A stretch of DNA of 64,000 nucleotides, taken from contig NZ_JAJGNI010000007.1 of the NCBI RefSeq assembly GCF_020781975.1, positions 1-64,000 on the forward strand. Direction: 5' to 3'. The stretch is from Microbacterium schleiferi. Lineage in GTDB: Bacteria; Actinomycetota; Actinomycetes; Actinomycetales; Microbacteriaceae. The notes under the pieces were generated by a model that worked only from the letters and a program-made list of their open reading frames with translations, had not been told where the DNA came from and did no database searches. Shown here in pieces: positions 59,716 through 64,000 of this stretch (position 1 is its first letter; every line of letters begins with the position of its first letter). Position numbers and translations under genes: made by a program.

Positions 59716-60645
59716 GTGACCGGAGTGATCGCCGTGGTGCTGGCAGCGCTGTGCTTCGCGACCACGGGAACGGCGCAGGCGCTCGCGGATGTCGATGCAT
59801 CCCCGCTCTCGGTCGGCGCTGCGCGCATCCTCATCGGGGGCGGGATTCTCGGCGCGATCGCCCTGGTGACGCGGCCACTGATGCCGCGCGCTGCGCCGTC
59901 AGCCGAAGCGGCCGTAGCTCGTAGGGCGCCTACCTGGGTCATCGTCACGGTCGGGGCGATCGGCGTGCTGGCCTACCAGCCAACGTTCTTCGCTGGCACA
60001 CGCCTGAATGGGGTAGCGGTCGGTACGGTCATCGCGTTGGGATCGGCGCCGATCGTGACCGGCATCCTCGATGCCCTCATCCGTCGGCGAATGCCGAGCC
60101 TGCGCTGGGGCGTCGCGACCGCCATCGCGCTGGTCGGCGTCGTTCTCGTCTCGGGTCTGGTCGGCGGCGCAGGAGCCGCGGGCGTCGGGCCGCTGGGAGT
60201 TCTTGCCTCGCTTGCCGCGGGCGCTTCGTATGCGCTCTATGCGCTGGCCAGCAAGCTGCTGATGGACCGCGGCTGGAGTTTCCAGACCGCGATGGGCGCC
60301 GTGTTCGGAGTGGCAGCGGTCGTGAGCCTGCCGCTTCTTCTTGCGAGTTCGCCCGGGTGGCTGGTCACCCCCGCGGGTCTCGCGCTCGCACTCTGGCTCG
60401 GCGTCGTCACGACTGCGGTCGCGTATCTGCTCTTCGGATGGGGTCTGCGGCGGCTCGCCCCGACCACGGTTGCGACGCTCACGCTCGCGGAGCCGCTCGG
60501 TGCGACGCTGCTCGGCGTCTGGGTGCTTCACGAGCACCTCACGGTGGCGTCGGCGATCGGTCTTGTCGTGCTCGCCCTCGGGCTCGTGGTGCTCTCACTG
60601 CCGACCGCCCGGAAGGAGAAGACGGATGTCTCCGCGCCGGCGTGA
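59716..60645 (+). CDS. EamA/DMT-family transporter
   Basis: 309 aa with ten hydrophobic segments arranged as two EamA repeats (VIAVVLAALCFATTGTAQAL at the start of the first; GVLASLAAGASYALYALASK at the start of the second, and PLGATLLGVWVLHEHLTVAS near the end). Exporter or permease for small metabolites such as amino acids. GTG 59716 is chosen from the palindrome and reading quality. Its 3' end overlaps the GntR gene by 20 bases, so regulator and transporter form an operon. Confidence 0.9.
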   Translation: MTGVIAVVLAALCFATTGTAQALADVDASPLSVGAARILIGGGILGAIALVTRPLMPRAAPSAEAAVARRAPTWVIVTVGAIGVLAYQPTFFAGTRLNGVAVGTVIALGSAPIVTGILDALIRRRMPSLRWGVATAIALVGVVLVSGLVGGAGAAGVGPLGVLASLAAGASYALYALASKLLMDRGWSFQTAMGAVFGVAAVVSLPLLLASSPGWLVTPAGLALALWLGVVTTAVAYLLFGWGLRRLAPTTVATLTLAEPLGATLLGVWVLHEHLTVASAIGLVVLALGLVVLSLPTARKEKTDVSAPA

Positions 60646-61306
60646 GAGCGAACCCGGTCCGACCCACGCGGCAGCGCTTGCGGACGCGCTGCGCGCCAGC
60701 ATCCTGTCCGGCGAGCTGGGTCTAGACGCTCCGCTTCGGGAAGAGCGCCTCGCCGCGGAGCACGCTGCGTCTCGACACACCGTGCGCGCCGCACTTCAGG
60801 CGCTCGCGGCAGAGCGGCTCGTGACGATTGCGCCCTACCGAGGAGCCCGCGTCGCCAACCTCGACGACGATGCGGTCGAAGCGCTCCAGGAGCTGCGCGG
60901 TGCGCTCGAGGCGGAAGCCGTTCGCCAGGTGAGCGCCAAGCACGGCACGCCGTGGCCGGCTGCTGTCACGCGTCCCGTGAAAGAGGCGATCGACCGGCTC
61001 GCGCTGGCCGAGGCATCAGGAGACTGGCTCGCAACAACGCGGGCGCACGCCGAGGTGCACCGTCTCATCGTGGAGGCAGCGGCAAGTCCACGGATTGCGC
61101 AGGCCCATCGGCAGCTGGAGTCCGAGATCCTGTTGCTCCTCACGCACGTCAGGCCGGACTATCCGGCGGGCTCGCTCGCCCGGGAGCACACTGGTTATCT
61201 TGACGAGATTCAGCGCGAAGGAGGGGACGCGGTCCGGGCACATCTGGCGCACTCGGCCGACCTCATCCGCGCCGCCCGCTGCCAGGCGGCCACCGACGAG
61301 CCGTAG
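60626..61306 (+). CDS. GntR-family regulator, FCD/FadR subfamily
   Basis: 226 aa. Winged helix at residues about 12-75: LADALRASILSGELGLDAPL, REERLAAEHAASRHTVRAAL, RLVTIAPYRGARV. The helical FCD effector domain follows (ELRGALEAEAVRQVSAKHG; His residues in HAEVHRLIVEAAAS and REHTGYLDEIQREG could bind metal). Overlaps the transporter gene it probably controls through the palindrome upstream of that gene. Confidence 0.92.
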   Translation: MSPRRRESEPGPTHAAALADALRASILSGELGLDAPLREERLAAEHAASRHTVRAALQALAAERLVTIAPYRGARVANLDDDAVEALQELRGALEAEAVRQVSAKHGTPWPAAVTRPVKEAIDRLALAEASGDWLATTRAHAEVHRLIVEAAASPRIAQAHRQLESEILLLLTHVRPDYPAGSLAREHTGYLDEIQREGGDAVRAHLAHSADLIRAARCQAATDEP

Positions 61307-62387
61307 CGGACGATCGTCGCGGGGTACGCCATTGCGCTCCCGTTCCAGACCGGCGCGGGCGCGGCGCAGTGGAGGCTTCCCCCTCCCGCCACGGCGAGAT
61401 CGACAGTCTGCTCGCGCCAGGTCTCGTCCGGGGTCGGGGTGGGTGCCGGGACCGACGAGCGCGGTCCGTCGAGGAGGGTCAGCGCCACCCGGGCGAGCGA
61501 GATGCCGACGTGCGACACCGCGCCGGTGAGGTGACGGAGCTCCAGCGCACTCATGACGGATGCCGCGAGCAGGTAGCCGGCTGTGTGGTCGAGCGCTTCC
61601 CCTGGCCGGTGTCCAGGAACTGCCAGTCGATCTCGGGAAGGCGGGGACTGTCGATGCGCAGCACGTCCGCCCCGAACAGTGCGAGGGTGCGGGTCGAGAC
61701 AGGTCCGGCGATCACCCGCGTGAGGTCGAGCACCCGGACGCCCGCGAGGGGCAGTGACGATGCCGGCTCCGTCAGCGGCGATGCGCCAGGGTCCGCCACG
61801 TCACGGCGCACGAGCGGGTAGGCGCGCACGGCGTCGGCGTGCGGATGCGTTCGCCACTCCTGCACTGTCCGAACCCGGCCGACGATCGCTCCTTCAGCGG
61901 CAGCGCGGTCTTCCCAGTGCGCACCCGTCGCGGTACGCAGTGCAGCGGCGATCGCCTCCTTGCCCGCGTCGTCTCCGAGCCCCAGCATCCGACGGAGCGC
62001 CGCCGCGTGGTGCGGATAGTTGCCGTGGGTTCTGACCCACCCGTCGGCGGTCTCGAAGAACCCGGATGCCGGGGCCCAGGCATCCGGTCTCTCGCCGTTC
62101 CAGGTGAAGACTTGCTCGCTGCGGTAGGCAGCAGTCACGCGAGGTCCGTCGAGAACGACCGGGATGAGGCTCGCCACGTCGACCTCGCGGCCAGTGCTGC
62201 GTGCGTACGCCAGGGAGGCGGCGGCAACCGATGCGGCCCCGACCGCTGTGGCGGCGAGCCGGGCGACGGGGAGAGGCGACGGCAACGTCACCGGACCCGC
62301 CGGCGGCCGCAGCGCGGCGACCAGCTCGGTGCGGCCGGTCGCCGCCGAGACGAGTTCCGAGGCGAGCTGCTCGAACGATGCTGACAT
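61210..62387 (-). pseudogene. CoA-transferase family III gene with internal deletion and frameshift
   Basis: From ATG 62387 the frame reads a CaiB/BaiF-type protein (ARLAATAVGAASVAAASLAY, then LAGVRVLDLTRVIAGPVSTR, LFGADVLRIDSPRLPEIDWQ) and then loses sense after GQGKRS near 61596. The C-terminal part (ALDHTAGYLLAASVMSALEL ... SLHCAAPAPVWNGSAMAYPA) follows at once in another frame. The central portion expected in this family, from the GKRS region to the last helix, is missing. The junction sits on GCGCTCGACCAC (61585-61596), which could have been a short direct repeat. Its start overlaps the stop of the hydrolase gene; its 3' end overlaps the GntR gene. Confidence 0.8.
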
Positions 62388-62695
62388 CAACGTCCTCCCT
62401 CGAGGTCACGGATGAATCCGCGGAGCAGGTCGAGTCCCTCCGGCCACGGGCCGTGGCCGCTGAGGACATTGATGTGTCCGGCGTCGCCAACATCGTGCGC
62501 GACGAGCACCACCGGCTCGCCAGCTTCCTGCACTGCAGTGCCGACGGCACGGTCCCAGTCGTCGGAGTCGGGTTCGTCCCAGGATGCCGGAGTGCTGCGC
62601 ACCCAGGCCGGATGCTGCGCTTGCCAGATCGACTGCCAGTGGCCGGGGGATGAACCACCGAGCCCCGGGACAACGACGACCGAAGCATCCTGCAT
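62387..62695 (-). pseudogene. RBBP9/YdeN-type alpha/beta hydrolase with internal deletion
   Basis: 102 aa, against about 180 for the family. The N-terminus is normal (VVVVPGLGGSSPGHWQSIWQ, then PVVLVAH, where the nucleophile Ser should follow). It then jumps directly to the C-terminal His loop (DAGHINVLSGHGPWPEGLDL). The Ser nucleophile and the middle of the fold are absent, while the frame is kept. ATG follows GGAGGAGG. It cannot be an active hydrolase. It is co-transcribed with the equally deleted CoA-transferase gene. Confidence 0.75.
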
Positions 62696-62810
62696 CGCAC
62701 TCCTCCTCCGTTCCCACTCGTACTCGCACCCGATTGTCTCCATCACATCGGGCGCGAGTCGCCGGCCAGAAGAGCCAATGTGCGTTTGCTGGCCCGTCGC
62801 AAACGACCGG

Positions 62811-63542
62811 TCAGCGGGCGTAGCGATCCACGAAGGTGCGGAGCATCCGGCTTGGATGCAGCACCTCGCGTTCACGGACGGCGGCGAGGGGAACGTGCAC
62901 CTCGGTCGGCGCGAAGTACCCGTAATCCGTGTATGCGTGGATGCGCGCGGTGATGCCGTTGACATCGAGCTCCGGGTGGAACTGCGTCGCATAGATGTTC
63001 TCGCGCACGCGGAACATCTGCACGGGGCAGGTGGTGGAGGAGGCGAGCAGCGTCGCCGAGGAGGGGAGCGAGCGCATCGCCTCCTTGTGCCCGACGAAAG
63101 CATCGAAGCGCGGAGGGATGCCGGCCAGCAGGGGGTCGGTGATCCCGGCATCCGTCAGCGACACCTCCACCACGCCGACCGGCTCACCGTAGGTGCGGTC
63201 GATGATGGCACCCTGGTGGGCGCCGACCGTTCCCACGCCGTAACAGGCGCCCAGGAACGGGAAGTCGCGCGCGACGACCTGGTCGAGGAGCGCATCGAAC
63301 TCTGCCTCGACGCGCCGCTGCACGGCGGATTTCTGCTCGGGCGGATCCGACGCGTTGAACGGTCCGCCGCCGACGAAGATCCCCGACAGGTCATCGAGGT
63401 CGAGCTCGGGCATCGGGCCTGCCTCGAGCCGCACCCGTCGCAGCTCAGACTCCGTGAGACCGGTGTAGCGCAGGAAAAGCTCGTACTCTTCATCGGCCGG
63501 ACCGTCCTCCGCGCGGGTCGCCAGCAGGATGAACGGCTTCAT
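62811..63542 (-). CDS. Class I glutamine amidotransferase-like protein
   Basis: 243 aa. Triad of the class I GATase fold is visible: nucleophile elbow LGACYGVGTVG, and FHPEL (His and Glu) near residue 192. It resembles stand-alone GMP-synthase-like amidotransferase proteins. No synthetase partner is adjacent, so its acceptor is unknown. Convergent with nothing; 115 bp separate it from the deleted hydrolase gene. Confidence 0.88.
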   Translation of the reverse strand: MKPFILLATRAEDGPADEEYELFLRYTGLTESELRRVRLEAGPMPELDLDDLSGIFVGGGPFNASDPPEQKSAVQRRVEAEFDALLDQVVARDFPFLGACYGVGTVGAHQGAIIDRTYGEPVGVVEVSLTDAGITDPLLAGIPPRFDAFVGHKEAMRSLPSSATLLASSTTCPVQMFRVRENIYATQFHPELDVNGITARIHAYTDYGYFAPTEVHVPLAAVREREVLHPSRMLRTFVDRYAR

Positions 63543-63683
63543 CCGCTCAGCTTAAGCGCCCCGAACGCCCGTTCATCCTGCAATCGGCACGCGCCGCGAA
63601 CATTCGGTTTCGGTGCCGTCGCGCCGTCACCGAGACCGCTGCTGTTACGGCGAAACGACCAACGGCAAAGGGGGCAGTAGGCC

Positions 63684-64000
63684 GTGAGCAGTGCGAAACA
63701 GGCAGGTCCGCGCGAGAACACATCCGCTTCAGCGCTATCGAGCGCCGCGAGGCGGTGGGTGATTCTCGCTGCCGCATGCGTTGTCGGCTTCATCGTCGTG
63801 TACGTGATCGCCGTGTTGACGGTGTGGGGGCAGGAGTGGGAGAACGCGGCTATCGCGGGCTCGGGCCAGGTTCTGCCCTGGGAAGCGACGGATGCCGACG
63901 ACAATCTCGATCTGATCCAGACGTGGTCGCTCGCCATTGCCGTGCTCGTGGTCGGCATCATCGGATTCGCGCGGCGGCAGGTGTGCACGGCCCTGGCGGG
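63684..64000 (+). CDS. PAP2-like membrane protein, partial (runs off the window)
   Basis: From GTG 63684 the frame is open to the window edge (105 codons). It has a basic N-terminus, a membrane segment (VILAAACVVGFIVVYVIAVL), a periplasmic loop (WENAAIAGSGQVLPWEATDA) and a second segment (LAIAVLVVGIIGFARRQ). The pattern resembles N-termini of PAP2-superfamily phosphatases in this group, but the phosphatase motifs would lie beyond the window. Confidence 0.55.
   Translation, partial: MSSAKQAGPRENTSASALSSAARRWVILAAACVVGFIVVYVIAVLTVWGQEWENAAIAGSGQVLPWEATDADDNLDLIQTWSLAIAVLVVGIIGFARRQVCTALA

Overview
The window is high-GC DNA with GTG/ATG starts, tightly overlapping operons and protein families typical of Actinobacteria. 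The gene content (paired VirB4-like conjugation proteins, DMT/GntR and glutamine-amidotransferase genes, HspR-type regulation) fits a Microbacteriaceae genome, probably Microbacterium or a close relative. That assignment is an inference from style, not from a marker gene. No rRNA or tRNA gene was found.

Layout. (1) 0-5.7 kb: accessory genes, mostly unrecognised (ribbon-helix-helix protein, lone prepilin, PD-(D/E)XK-like protein, zinc-ribbon protein). (2) 5.7-19.3 kb: a defence-type island. Its core is a six-gene translationally coupled operon: type I restriction-modification (hsdM-hsdS-hsdR) followed directly by a CBASS-like module of two different CD-NTases around one four-TM effector. It is followed by a convergent PD-(D/E)XK-like protein and by a module of three unknown genes flanked by two paralogous HTH genes and a 28-bp direct repeat. 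(3) 19.3-36.2 kb: an integrative and conjugative element arm (tyrosine integrase, excisionase, coupling protein, split VirB4, VirB6-like protein, pilin-like proteins, large cell-wall hydrolase, ParB), interrupted by two oppositely oriented cargo genes. Its distal end is cut off at a truncated IS3 element, and no relaxase is seen.

(4) 37.4-47 kb: a stress-tolerance island with small heat-shock protein, peroxiredoxin, glutaredoxin, zinc-finger thioredoxin, glycosyltransferase, glycogen-debranching-like enzyme, HspR-like MerR regulator, HtpX-like protease and a general-stress protein. Three promoters carry HAIR-like inverted repeats, the known HspR operator geometry. IS256-family copies lie inside and at the end of the island, and an orphan conjugation pilin gene sits against one of them, so the island appears to be cargo of, or a scar from, the conjugative element. 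(5) 48.5-50.2 kb: a third IS256-family element, dead by a nonsense codon, which cuts off a membrane-protein gene. (6) 50.2-64 kb: ordinary chromosome: L,D-transpeptidase, DEAD-box helicase, an oxidoreductase-methyltransferase fusion with a divergent cupin regulator, MarR/SDR pair with a long palindromic operator, histidine kinase-like protein, DMT exporter/GntR pair, two genes with internal deletions, a glutamine amidotransferase-like protein and the start of a PAP2-like membrane protein.

The strongest candidates for something new are the RM-CBASS operon with two CD-NTases (5.9-14.4 kb) and the mobile HspR-controlled stress island (37.5-47 kb).
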